Shown: positions 34,884 through 42,936 of the stretch, one piece after another
How positions within the stretch are numbered: position 1 is the stretch's first letter
How the letters are laid out: every line of letters begins with the position of its first letter
The notes under the pieces: generated by a model
Told to the model about the DNA's origin: nothing
Seen by the model: the letters and a program-made list of their open reading frames with translations, nothing else
The model's database searches: none
Program-made: the position numbers and the translations under genes
Origin: an uncultured Lachnospiraceae bacterium
GTDB taxonomy: Bacteria; Bacillota; Clostridia; Lachnospirales; Lachnospiraceae
Reading direction: 5' to 3'
Assembly (NCBI GenBank): GCA_948470335.1
Contig: CAOKOL010000028.1
Coordinates: 1 to 57,499 of the forward strand
DNA length: 57,499 bases

Positions 34884-36083
34884 CTAATAGTTTAAAATAT
34901 GTCCCATTCTGTTCTGTTTCGTCTTTAAATAAAACAGATCGTGGGCGGTTGCACTCATCTGAATGGGAACCCGCCGGGTGATTTCCAGGCCGAATTCCGC
35001 CAGTTGATATACCTTGTCCGGGTTATTGGTCAGCAGCCGTATGGTTTTTACCCCCAGATCCTGCAGAATCTGTGCGCCGATATAATATTCCCGCTGGTCT
35101 CCGGCAAAGCCCAGGGCCAGGTTGGCTTCCAGCGTATCCATGCCCTGTTCCTGCAGTTCATAGGCCCGCAGCTTATTAATCAGGCCGATGCCTCTGCCTT
35201 CCTGCCGCATATATAACAGAATGCCCCGTCCTTCTTCTTCAATCTGGGTCATGGCGGCGGCAAACTGCTGGCCGCAGTCACAGCGCAGGGAGCCGAAGGT
35301 ATCCCCTGTCAGGCATTCGGAATGGACCCGGCACAGAACGTCCTGTCCGTCGCCGATGTCTCCTTTCACCAGCGCCACATGATGCTCGCCGTTTAACAGG
35401 TTGATATAGCCGTAAGCCGTGAAATCTCCGTACTTTGTGGGCATTTTGTTTTTCGTCACCCGTTCCACCAGCTTTTCATGCCGTTTCCGGTACTGCTGCA
35501 GATCGTGGATGGTAATGAATTTCAGCCCCCACCGGTTTGCAACTTCCCAAAGCTGAGGGGTGCGCATCATCGTACCGTCCTCTTTCATAATCTCACAGCA
35601 GAGGCCGCACTGTTTCAGACCGGCCAGACGCATCAGGTCCACGGTTGCTTCCGTATGTCCGTTCCGCTCCAGTACGCCGTTTGGTTTGGACAGCAGCGGG
35701 AACATATGGCCGGGACGCCGGAAATCTTCGGGGCGCACATCGTCCTCCACGCATTTCATGGCGGTGACAGAACGTTCGGCGGCGGAAATGCCCGTCGTGG
35801 TGTCCACATGGTCGATAGATACCGTAAATGCCGTCTCGTGATTATCCGTATTGTTGGAAACCATCTGGGGAAAACAGAGTTTGCGGACATATTCCTCAGC
35901 CATGGGCATACAGATCAGTCCTTTGCCGTGGGTGGCCATAAAATTGATATTTTCCGTGGTGGCAAACTGGGCGGCGCAGATAAAGTCGCCTTCATTTTCC
36001 CGGTCGGGGTCGTCTGTCACCAGAATGATTTTGCCCTGACGCAGATCTTCGAGGGCTTCTTCGATGGTGTTAAATTGGTTCAT
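34884..36083 (-). CDS. ribBA: Bifunctional 3,4-dihydroxy-2-butanone-4-phosphate synthase / GTP cyclohydrolase II
   Basis: 399 residues. The N-terminal RibB domain ([27 protein letters not shown]) covers about 1-205. The C-terminal RibA domain has the zinc ligands in [17 protein letters not shown] and the [12 protein letters not shown] catalytic segment. The protein provides both entry points of riboflavin synthesis, from ribulose-5-phosphate and GTP. Confidence 0.97.
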   Translation of the reverse strand: MNQFNTIEEALEDLRQGKIILVTDDPDRENEGDFICAAQFATTENINFMATHGKGLICMPMAEEYVRKLCFPQMVSNNTDNHETAFTVSIDHVDTTTGISAAERSVTAMKCVEDDVRPEDFRRPGHMFPLLSKPNGVLERNGHTEATVDLMRLAGLKQCGLCCEIMKEDGTMMRTPQLWEVANRWGLKFITIHDLQQYRKRHEKLVERVTKNKMPTKYGDFTAYGYINLLNGEHHVALVKGDIGDGQDVLCRVHSECLTGDTFGSLRCDCGQQFAAAMTQIEEEGRGILLYMRQEGRGIGLINKLRAYELQEQGMDTLEANLALGFAGDQREYYIGAQILQDLGVKTIRLLTNNPDKVYQLAEFGLEITRRVPIQMSATAHDLFYLKTKQNRMGHILNY

Positions 36084-36139
36084 AGCGCATGGTCCTTTCT
36101 GTTTCTATAGAATCGTGAATTTATATGCCGCCCGCCGGA

Positions 36140-36787
36140 TCAGAAGCCGTATTTTTCCAGAAAACTCCGGGTAATCCTGCTGTCTTTCGGCTGCGGCTGT
36201 GCAGGTGTTATCAGCTTTTCCACATATTTTCCGATGATATCCGTTTCCAGATTCACCGGGTCGCCGGGGCCTTTCTGACAGAGGGTGGTAATGCGGACCG
36301 TGTGAGGAATGGCGGAGATGGAGAAGCTGTCCTCCGATACTCTGGCTACGGTCAGGCTGATGCCGTCGATGGCAACGGAGCCTTTTTCCACGATATAACG
36401 CAGGATGCCCGGTGCGGCCTGGATGGTATACCAGATGGCGTTGTCGTCTTTTGCGACCTGTGTAATCCGGCCCAGTCCGTCCACATGGCCGGCTACGATA
36501 TGCCCGCCAAAGCGTCCGTTGGCCGCCATGGCCCGTTCCAGGTTTACCTGACTGCCGATCTGCAGGGCGGCCAGGCTGGAACGGTTCAGCGTTTCGTGCA
36601 TGACGTCGGCGCAGAAACCATGCGTCTGTATCCGGGTTGCCGTCAGGCATACGCCGTTTACGGCCACGCTGTCGCCCACTTTTAAATCCTCCAGGACGGT
36701 TTCAGCCTGCAGATGGAGGACGGCGGAGTGCTGGCCTTTCTGAATCTGCCTGACGGTGCCCACTTCTTCTATAATTCCTGTGAACAT
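36140..36787 (-). CDS. ribE: Riboflavin synthase, alpha subunit
   Basis: 215 residues, with two repeated barrel halves: MFTGIIEEVGTV at the start and the second copy near VAGHVDGLG. It dismutates two lumazines to riboflavin. A GAGGTGAGCAG ribosome site precedes it, 11 bases after ribD. Confidence 0.96.
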   Translation of the reverse strand: MFTGIIEEVGTVRQIQKGQHSAVLHLQAETVLEDLKVGDSVAVNGVCLTATRIQTHGFCADVMHETLNRSSLAALQIGSQVNLERAMAANGRFGGHIVAGHVDGLGRITQVAKDDNAIWYTIQAAPGILRYIVEKGSVAIDGISLTVARVSEDSFSISAIPHTVRITTLCQKGPGDPVNLETDIIGKYVEKLITPAQPQPKDSRITRSFLEKYGF

Positions 36788-36798
36788 GGCTGCTCACC

Positions 36799-37944
36799 TC
36801 ACTTTCCTGATTTTCCGTTTTGTTCGTTGGATGCAAAAAACATTGTTCCGTTTTCCGCGGCAGTCACATCATATTCAATCAGCAGGTCGTCTCCCAGCGG
36901 CGTGACGGCGCCGCCTGTCAGTATGACGGCTTCACCGGGAGAGGGAAAGCCTCTGCCTTCTATGGGAGATTTGGCGTCTCCTCCGCCCAGCAGCTTTGGA
37001 GCGATATATGCCTGTATTTTGTGTACAATCCCTGCTTTCAGAGCGGCCCAGTTCAGTGTGCCGCCGCCTTCCAGCAGAATGCTGTCGATCTGCCGCTGTC
37101 CCAGCTCTTTCATCAGCGCCTGCAAATCCACATGTCCTTCCTGCCGGGGCAGGGTGAGAACGGTGCAGCCGGCATCCTGAAACGGTTTTGCCGCCTGGGG
37201 ATCCGCGGTGCAGGTGGCAAGAATGGTGGGAACCTCCTTTGCGGTCCGTACAATCTGGGATGTCAGGGGCGTTCTCAGTCCGGAATCACAGATAATGCGG
37301 ACCGGGTTTTTCCCGTCTTCGATCCGGCAGGTCAGCAGCGGATCGTCGGCCAGCACGGTTCCGACCCCGGCCATAATGGCGCTGTGCCGGTGACGCTGCC
37401 GATGCACATGATTTCTGGCAATTTCTCCGGTGATCCATTTGGAAGCGCCGGTGTAAGCGGCAATCTTTCCGTCCAGTGTCATGGCATATTTCATCACCAC
37501 AAAGGGAAGTCCGGTGCGGATAAAATGAAAGAATACCTGATTTAACTGCTGACATTCCCGTTCCAGCACATGCTCGTCCACCGTGACGCCGTTCTGACGC
37601 AGCAGGCCGATGCCTTTGCCGGCTACCAGAGGGTTAGGGTCCCCTGCGCCGACCACCACTCTGCCGATGCCCGCATCCAGCAGAGCCTGGGTGCAGGGAG
37701 GCTGCCTGCCCTGGTGGCAGCAGGGCTCCAATGTGACGTAGATTGTCGCTCCGGCAGGGTCTTCCCGGCAGGCGGCCAGCGCCTCCCGTTCCGCATGCAG
37801 CCCGCCGCAGCGCCGGTGCCAGCCCTCGCCGATAATCCGGCCGTCTTTTACGATGACGGCGCCCACCATAGGGTTGGGGGAGGTCCATCCCATTCCGCTG
37901 CGGGCCAGCTCCAGCGCCCGTGCCATGTAATCCTGATCGTTCAA
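36799..37944 (-). CDS. ribD: Bifunctional diaminohydroxyphosphoribosylaminopyrimidine deaminase / reductase
   Basis: 381 residues from TTG 37944, chosen because AGGAGG sits nine bases upstream and the protein then begins NDQDYMARALELA as usual. The ATG at 37998 lies in a terminator-like palindrome and lacks a ribosome site. The deaminase domain has H-A-E and the PCCHQG zinc motif, and the reductase domain starts near 150 (MKYAMTLDGKIA). It is the first gene of the operon, under FMN-riboswitch control. Confidence 0.95.
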   Translation of the reverse strand: MNDQDYMARALELARSGMGWTSPNPMVGAVIVKDGRIIGEGWHRRCGGLHAEREALAACREDPAGATIYVTLEPCCHQGRQPPCTQALLDAGIGRVVVGAGDPNPLVAGKGIGLLRQNGVTVDEHVLERECQQLNQVFFHFIRTGLPFVVMKYAMTLDGKIAAYTGASKWITGEIARNHVHRQRHRHSAIMAGVGTVLADDPLLTCRIEDGKNPVRIICDSGLRTPLTSQIVRTAKEVPTILATCTADPQAAKPFQDAGCTVLTLPRQEGHVDLQALMKELGQRQIDSILLEGGGTLNWAALKAGIVHKIQAYIAPKLLGGGDAKSPIEGRGFPSPGEAVILTGGAVTPLGDDLLIEYDVTAAENGTMFFASNEQNGKSGK

Positions 37945-37998
37945 ATTACTTCGCCTCCTTGTTTTTGTGATAGGAATTGAAAATTCTGCCCGGAGCAT

Positions 37999-38046
37999 GT
38001 TTGTATCTTAGGAAAGTTCGGAGGACCTTCTTATGATACAAAAAAA
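37999..38046. repeat. Palindromic element upstream of ribD, sister of 34229-34275
   Basis: TTTGTATCTTAGGAAAGT pairs with ACCTTCTTATGATACAAA around TCGGAGG. The same frame of conserved positions (TTTGTATC, AGGAAAGT, CGG, GATACAAA) occurs in the element downstream of ribH, so the rib operon is bracketed by the pair. Confidence 0.7.
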
Positions 38047-38066
38047 GCCCTGAATCTATTCAGGGC
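38041..38066 (-). terminator. Second terminator in the rib leader
   Basis: GCCCTGAAT and ATTCAGGGC arms (38047-38066), followed on the minus strand by eight T residues. It is a textbook intrinsic terminator lying between the riboswitch terminator and ribD. Confidence 0.85.
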
Positions 38067-38135
38067 AAAACGTTCATATATGGGAGAATTCCGTATCGAA
38101 AAGGTGTCACTCCGGCGGCATATTTTCTTTGATAT

Positions 38136-38169
38136 AAAAAACTCTGAAATGTATAAGAACATTTCAGAG
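38136..38169 (-). terminator. FMN-riboswitch expression-platform terminator
   Basis: CTCTGAAATGT and ACATTTCAGAG arms followed by six T residues on the minus strand, about 50 bases after the aptamer. FMN binding should favour this stem and stop transcription of the rib operon. Confidence 0.85.
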
Positions 38170-38216
38170 CAGTTTTTATATCTCCATACACGATATGCAC
38201 AGATGATTCTGCGCAT

Positions 38217-38326
38217 TGATCTTCTTCCATCCAGACTTTACTGTTGGCTCCGGAGTTTCACCGGATCATGCCGTATGGCTTGCGGGCTGTACCGCCAGTC
38301 AGGAATTTCACCCTGCCCTGAAGATT
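38217..38326 (-). promoter_or_regulatory. FMN riboswitch (RFN element)
   Basis: Read on the minus strand, the conserved order is present: GGGCAGGGTGAAATTCC, ACTGGCGGTA, AGCCCGC, GATCCGGTGAAACTCCGG, AGCC-ACAGT-AAAGTC and TGGATGGAAGAAG. This is the FMN aptamer that senses flavin mononucleotide and controls the riboflavin genes downstream. Confidence 0.97.
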
Positions 38327-38345
38327 TAATTGTATTACGTTGGTT

Positions 38346-38374
38346 ATTATAGCTTATTCCGGGCAGATTTGCAA
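38346..38374 (-). promoter_or_regulatory. Promoter of the riboflavin operon
   Basis: On the minus strand: -35 TTGCAA (38369-38374), 17-bp spacer, -10 TATAAT (38346-38351). Transcription starts about 12 bases before the FMN aptamer. Confidence 0.75.
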
Positions 38375-38425
38375 GCAGTTTCTTGGGGAAATTGTATATT
38401 GTTCTCCTGTTTTTCCTGCTTTCTC

Positions 38426-39841
38426 CTAAACCTTTTCCATATCCTTTTCATTCATTCCCAGCCTTCTCATAACCTCATCCAGCCGCCGGCGCTTTTCGGG
38501 ATCCAGTTTGGGGGGACGGAAACCGTCCAGAAGTCGGTTGATCCGGTTTTGGATGGAGGTATAGAGTTCGCCGTTGGGGTCGCTCTGGCATTTGCTGTGG
38601 AGGGATACCTGGCTGTACCAGGGCTCGGTCCGGCAGAACTCATAGGTGTGGTCGGAGGTGATAAAGGTGCCGTTTTCCTTGATCACTTCTCTGACCGCGT
38701 CGAAGGCCAGGGCATCGTCGTCAACGGACAGCTCACTGAAATAATAGCGCATCCGGTCGACGGTTTCAATGTCCAGCATGAATTTCTCGAAGCTGACAGA
38801 ATTAAAAGAGTGGAGAGAGCCTGCAGCATGCATAACCAGATTGGCTTTTTCGCTGAAAGACTCAAACAGGTTCATGGCGCTTTCCACGCCGGCCTGGGCT
38901 GTCAGGCCGCCGGCATTGGACATGCCGCCGCCGCTTCGGCAGGGAAAACCGTACTTTTTGGCCAGCAGTGCGCCGTAGCGGGATTCTTTTACAAATCCGG
39001 GACATGCGTTGGAGACATTCATGTTCCGCATATCGCTGACCGTGGCGGCAAAGCCGTAGATCACCGGGGTACCGGGGCGTACCATCTGGGCGTAAACGTT
39101 CGTGCCCAGAATCTCGGCGTTGGCTACGGAAATATTGCCTGCCAGGGTGATCGGTCCGGTTCCGCCTGCCATGGGACCGGGGGCGATCACCAGAGGCTGA
39201 CCGTTTTTCGCACAGATTTCAACGGTTTCCAGAGTGCTTTGTGTGATTCCCAGAGGGCTTAGGGTGGAAATCAGGTTAAAGCTGCAAGGTTTTTCCTCAA
39301 TACTGCCGTCAAAAACAATCCGGAGCATTTCCATAATATTTTCGGCCTGGGTTTTGCCGCCGCATACGGAAAACAGGGCCTTGTCCGAGCGGCATAAGAT
39401 GGCATAGACCATGGCTTCTGCAGAAATGCCGGCGTCGATGTCCGAAGGCTGGGCGAGGATGCCGCCGTTAATGGAAAAAGCATCGCTTTCCTGAACGATG
39501 GCGGCCAGCTTCAGAAAATCGTCAAAGACAGCGGGGCGCACCGTACCGTCGGTTTCGCATACGCCGGGACTGCCGTAACCGGGGGTGATATACAGCTCTT
39601 CCATATTCATATGTACGTTATATTCGGCGTTGCGGGCAAATACGGTGAAATCTTTTTTGGCCAGGCCAACAGCGTCCATCACCTGTTTTTCCGTAAAATA
39701 GGCCCGGTTTCCCTCAACTCTGACGCCTCCCCGGCGAAGGGTTTCCAGCGCCTGCTCCGACTGGAAAGCCATGCCGGTTTCGCTTAAGAGCCGCATCGTG
39801 TTTTCATGGAGGCGTTCCACGATTTCTTTGTCATGTTTCAT
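38426..39841 (-). CDS. MttB-family (trimethylamine methyltransferase-like) protein, copy 2
   Basis: 471 residues from ATG 39841, 8 bases after GGAG; ATG 39847 is too close. It is full length for the non-pyrrolysine MttB superfamily (COG5598), with ITPGYGSPGVCE, PGPMAGGTGPITLAG and CRSGGGMSNAGGLTAQAG typical of the TIM barrel. There is no in-frame TAG, so no pyrrolysine. Known members move a methyl from a quaternary amine (glycine betaine, proline betaine, carnitine) to a corrinoid protein. The substrate here is unknown. It is the last gene of the panB-like operon and is preceded by a repeat copy whose small reading frame overlaps its start. Confidence 0.85.
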   Translation of the reverse strand: MKHDKEIVERLHENTMRLLSETGMAFQSEQALETLRRGGVRVEGNRAYFTEKQVMDAVGLAKKDFTVFARNAEYNVHMNMEELYITPGYGSPGVCETDGTVRPAVFDDFLKLAAIVQESDAFSINGGILAQPSDIDAGISAEAMVYAILCRSDKALFSVCGGKTQAENIMEMLRIVFDGSIEEKPCSFNLISTLSPLGITQSTLETVEICAKNGQPLVIAPGPMAGGTGPITLAGNISVANAEILGTNVYAQMVRPGTPVIYGFAATVSDMRNMNVSNACPGFVKESRYGALLAKKYGFPCRSGGGMSNAGGLTAQAGVESAMNLFESFSEKANLVMHAAGSLHSFNSVSFEKFMLDIETVDRMRYYFSELSVDDDALAFDAVREVIKENGTFITSDHTYEFCRTEPWYSQVSLHSKCQSDPNGELYTSIQNRINRLLDGFRPPKLDPEKRRRLDEVMRRLGMNEKDMEKV

Positions 39842-39856
39842 ATGCATTTCTCCATA

Positions 39857-39979
39857 TTTAGTTCCGTAGCTCCCCTACCAAACCCCATGACCTGGGAGAA
39901 TTTCCAGCCACTAAAGTGTCTGTAAATCCTCCCGGGGTTTGTTCGGTCCGCTGCTGTTTTCATAAACCACTTGACACTA
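39857..39979 (-). repeat. Dispersed 5'-leader repeat, copy D (full length)
   Basis: On the minus strand it runs from AGTGTCAAGTGG through ATGAAAACAGCAGCGGA and the central hairpin to CGGAACTAAAT, just before the ribosome site of the gene at 39841. Hairpin arms are CAAACCCC/GGGGTTTG, GGGAG/CTCCC, ATTT/AAAT, CAG/CTG and CAC/GTG. Several pairs differ from the other copies on both sides at once. A 41-codon frame (39838-39963) spans it and ends in an ATGA overlap with the methyltransferase start. Confidence 0.8.
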
Positions 39980-40002
39980 CCTATGTCGTTCCGGCGTTGG
40001 TT

Positions 40003-41442
40003 TTACTGAACCCGTGCCAGGAATTCCTTTGCTTTTTTATCCAGGAAGTCCAGCTTGTCCTGGGACAGTTTGGAACCGGGATTCTCAGTCAGGATGGTGT
40101 CGATCCGTTCTACGATCCGTCCGTACAGTTCGCTTTCTTCCGTGGTGATCCGGCGGCGGGTTTCGATGGAGGGATACCATACTTCTTCCCGGAACCGTTC
40201 CAGCGTATTTTCTTCACTTAAGTAATTGCCCGCGGCGCCAACATCCCGGATCAGGTCCAGATCAACCTCGCCCTGTACGCCCTTTAAGTAGCTTTTGAAG
40301 CCGTTGATTTTGTCGTTTGCCCATACGACGGCTGCGGGGCAGATATTGACGCAGTGGTCATGAAGACCCATATCGTGAATAATATTCGCTTTGCTCAGCA
40401 GGGTGGAGAGAATCTGATAAGAGATTTCGCCGGCGGACTGCTGGTCGAAGGTGCGCACGTCGGATGCGCCGCAGGTGCCGTAGAACGGAAGCTGATAGTA
40501 GTCGGCCATCTCGGAGGAGGCGGCCACCATCATATGAAATTCCGGACATGCATAGCTGGCGATGGTGGACTTCATGTCGATGATGGAGGGCATGGAGCCT
40601 GCGATATAAGGTGTGCCCTCCCGAATCAACTGGGTGATGACCAGACCGCAGAGGATTTCCGAGAAGCACTGAGCCAACGTGGTGGGACGGTCCATGGGAG
40701 CGGTGCCGCCCATCATGCAGTAAGGCATATAAACGGTGGGGATACCGTTGGACGCCACAATATATAATTTTTCCGTGCTCTCAAAAGGATGGGTCAGCGG
40801 AGGAATCGGCTCACAGTAGTTAAAGATAAAAGGCTTCTCCGCCAGTTTGTCATGGCTGCCGGCCAGTTCGGCTGCGATGTCGATGATTTCCTGTAAGCTG
40901 TCCACATCATTGGTGGAGAAATTAATGGTTTTTTCCATGTATTTACAGGACTCGATGAAAGCCATCTGGGACTGAATCTGGGGGGCGACATCCTGAATCA
41001 GTCCTACGGAAAGAACAAAGTCGATGTTTTCGCAGTTGCTGGCGATTTTACACATGGTTTCGATATCTTTTAACAGCATGGGGCGGGCTTTATTGGTTTT
41101 GTAATCCACGATCTGTTCCATGTCATTGTGGGTGCCGAAATAAACCCGGTTGGATTTGTCGATCTGCATGCGGGGATTGCCGTCCATGCCATACAGGGTG
41201 ATTTCCTTGGGTACCACATGCAGCGCCCATTTCACCAGAGAGCGGGGAATGTGCAGCATACCGTTTTCATCCGGGGTAATGCCTTTTTCCGCAAATTTAG
41301 CCAGGGTGCGCTCGCCGGAAACTTTCATGCCGATCTCTTCCAAAATCTGCAGCGCGCCTTCGTTGATTTTTTCTTTCATTTCAGGGGTGAGAATATTAAA
41401 CTGGATGTTGCGCTCAACATCATATACGACACGATCCTTCAT
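40003..41442 (-). CDS. MttB-family (trimethylamine methyltransferase-like) protein, copy 1
   Basis: 479 residues, starting after TAGGAGAAAAAG. It has the MttB-type barrel: LQILEEIGMKVSGERTL near the N-terminus, NFSTNDVDSLQEII, and DVRTFDQQSAGEISYQIL, and no in-frame amber codon. It is clearly diverged from copy 2, so the two may accept different methylated substrates. MttB proteins normally need a corrinoid partner (MttC type), and none is encoded in this window. It lies between the opine-dehydrogenase-like gene and copy 2, behind two tandem repeat units. Confidence 0.85.
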   Translation of the reverse strand: MKDRVVYDVERNIQFNILTPEMKEKINEGALQILEEIGMKVSGERTLAKFAEKGITPDENGMLHIPRSLVKWALHVVPKEITLYGMDGNPRMQIDKSNRVYFGTHNDMEQIVDYKTNKARPMLLKDIETMCKIASNCENIDFVLSVGLIQDVAPQIQSQMAFIESCKYMEKTINFSTNDVDSLQEIIDIAAELAGSHDKLAEKPFIFNYCEPIPPLTHPFESTEKLYIVASNGIPTVYMPYCMMGGTAPMDRPTTLAQCFSEILCGLVITQLIREGTPYIAGSMPSIIDMKSTIASYACPEFHMMVAASSEMADYYQLPFYGTCGASDVRTFDQQSAGEISYQILSTLLSKANIIHDMGLHDHCVNICPAAVVWANDKINGFKSYLKGVQGEVDLDLIRDVGAAGNYLSEENTLERFREEVWYPSIETRRRITTEESELYGRIVERIDTILTENPGSKLSQDKLDFLDKKAKEFLARVQ

Positions 41443-41460
41443 CTCTTTTTCTCCTATTTA

Positions 41461-41565
41461 AAGTTCCGCTCCAGTCCTCCCAAGCCCCCTTACTCTGGAA
41501 GAATTTCCAGCCGCTAAAGCGTCTGTAAATCCTTCCGGGGGCTTGTCCGGACTTCCGCTGATTGT
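41461..41565 (-). repeat. Dispersed 5'-leader repeat, copy B (first of a tandem pair)
   Basis: A 104-bp unit next to the start of the MttB copy 1 gene, ending AGCGGAACTTTAAAT then the ribosome site. Nested arms: AGTCC/GGACT, CAAGCCCCC/GGGGGCTTG, GGAAG/CTTCC, ATTT/AAAT, CAG/CTG, CGC/GCG around TTTA. It is nearly identical to copy C. Confidence 0.85.
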
Positions 41566-41669
41566 AGTTCCGCTCCAGTCCTCCCAAGCCCCTTTACTCT
41601 GGAAGAATTTGCAGCCGCAGAAGCGTCTGTAAATCCTTCCGGGGCTTGTCCGGACTTCCGCTGATTGTG
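41566..41669 (-). repeat. Dispersed 5'-leader repeat, copy C (second of a tandem pair)
   Basis: A direct repeat of copy B with a period of 104 bp. It has one C fewer in the left arm and one G fewer in the right arm than copy B, so the stem length stays matched. The loop is TTCT instead of TTTA. It ends 23 bases after the stop of the opine-dehydrogenase-like gene. Confidence 0.85.
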
Positions 41670-41692
41670 ATTTTGATTTGTGGTTTTGCTGT

Positions 41693-42907
41693 TTACAGTT
41701 CTCCCGTACGCAGGTATGTGTTCAGTTTCTCTTTGCTCATGTTGCCGATACCCAGATCATCCAGGGTATATCCGGTGGAGCAGAGGTCGCGTTTTAAGAT
41801 GGCTTCGGCCAGGATAATCATGGAGTCGATTACCGGTGTTTTTACGCCGTACTGACGGCCTAACTGGCTGTATACGTTGCAGCCGATCGGAATATCTTCG
41901 GTGATGTACCGGTTTTCCATGGTGAATGGGCCGGTGCCGTACTGAATCGGATCCTGCTCGTCGAAAGGAATGACGTAATCCAGACCCATATACTCCTGAC
42001 CGAGAACGTTCTCACGGGAGAAGAAGTGTTCCTTCTCATAAGGCTGGATCTGGACGCCCATTGCCTTTGCCAGTTCGCATTCTTCAAGATAGAAGCTGTA
42101 CTGCACTTCGGAGATGCCTTCGCAGTAAGCATGAGAATAAATCGAGAATTTCTTTTTGTCGTCGCCGAAAATACGTCCGTAATTCTGCATGGTAGACACG
42201 CCCAGGATAGCGCCGGGGCAGTGAAGCACGGGATTTACGTTGGACAGAGCGGTATCAAGAACGGTATCTGCCGCAACCGGGCCGTCGCCGTAGGTAACTG
42301 CGTCGAAGGAAGGCAGATATTTGGATGCTTCGATAAAGCTTTCCGTGTCACAGGCAGGCATGGCGGCGCCCCGAAGGGTGATGGCCCGATAATATACGCG
42401 GACCCGGTTGGTGGGAATCTTGCCGGCCATATCAACACGGCTGCCGTAGGTGGAGCTGCTCCAGCCGCCTACGATTACGTTCTTTGTGCAGCCGGCTTTC
42501 CGCATCATTTTCCGTAAAAGCAGGGTGCCGAAGTTGTCCGGGAACAGCATAACAACCTGTCCGTCCTCCAGATGAGGGATCATTTTTTCGAACATAGGTC
42601 TGTGGCCGAATACGGTGGTGCCCACAACGATAATGCCGGCGCCTTTGATGGCTTCCGCTACGTCGGTCGTAACCTTTTCCATCATCGCAAGGCCCTCTCT
42701 CTGGAAGCCGTAAAGGTTCATCTGTTCGCCGTAGAACTTGATGCCTGCCTTGTCCAGATTTCTCAGTGAATTGGTTGCGAAGGGCATTACGTCACAGATC
42801 CGCACTTTTGCGCCGCCCAGCGCACAGTCAGCCGCGATTGCTTTTGAAACGTTGCCGCCGCCCAGTACCGCGATGGGCAGATCCTTGAGATATTCCATGT
42901 TTGCCAT
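41693..42907 (-). CDS. NAD/NADP octopine/nopaline dehydrogenase-family protein
   Basis: 404 residues. The N-terminal Rossmann fold (IAVLGGGNVSKAIAADCAL) is joined to a C-terminal helical domain with TEDIPIGCNVYSQLGRQYGV, which is typical of the opine dehydrogenase family. Such enzymes interconvert an amino acid plus a 2-oxo acid with an N-(carboxyalkyl) amino acid. In this operon the oxidative, opine-splitting direction would fit catabolism. It is 29 bases downstream of the panB-like gene. Confidence 0.85.
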   Translation of the reverse strand: MANMEYLKDLPIAVLGGGNVSKAIAADCALGGAKVRICDVMPFATNSLRNLDKAGIKFYGEQMNLYGFQREGLAMMEKVTTDVAEAIKGAGIIVVGTTVFGHRPMFEKMIPHLEDGQVVMLFPDNFGTLLLRKMMRKAGCTKNVIVGGWSSSTYGSRVDMAGKIPTNRVRVYYRAITLRGAAMPACDTESFIEASKYLPSFDAVTYGDGPVAADTVLDTALSNVNPVLHCPGAILGVSTMQNYGRIFGDDKKKFSIYSHAYCEGISEVQYSFYLEECELAKAMGVQIQPYEKEHFFSRENVLGQEYMGLDYVIPFDEQDPIQYGTGPFTMENRYITEDIPIGCNVYSQLGRQYGVKTPVIDSMIILAEAILKRDLCSTGYTLDDLGIGNMSKEKLNTYLRTGEL

Positions 42908-42936
42908 TTGATGGTCCTCCTTTATTTGTAAAAAAT

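Noticed and set aside
38330..39262. 310-codon plus-strand frame opposite the MttB copy 2 gene
   Set aside because: It begins inside the riboflavin promoter and overlaps a full-length MttB protein; no ribosome site or recognisable domain.
38426..41442. Pyrrolysine-containing trimethylamine methyltransferases
   Set aside because: Both MttB-type frames run full length without an internal TAG, so they belong to the non-pyrrolysine branch.
41461..41669. CRISPR-like array
   Set aside because: Only two tandem 104-bp units, themselves internally paired and without spacers; dispersed single copies show that it is a leader repeat family.
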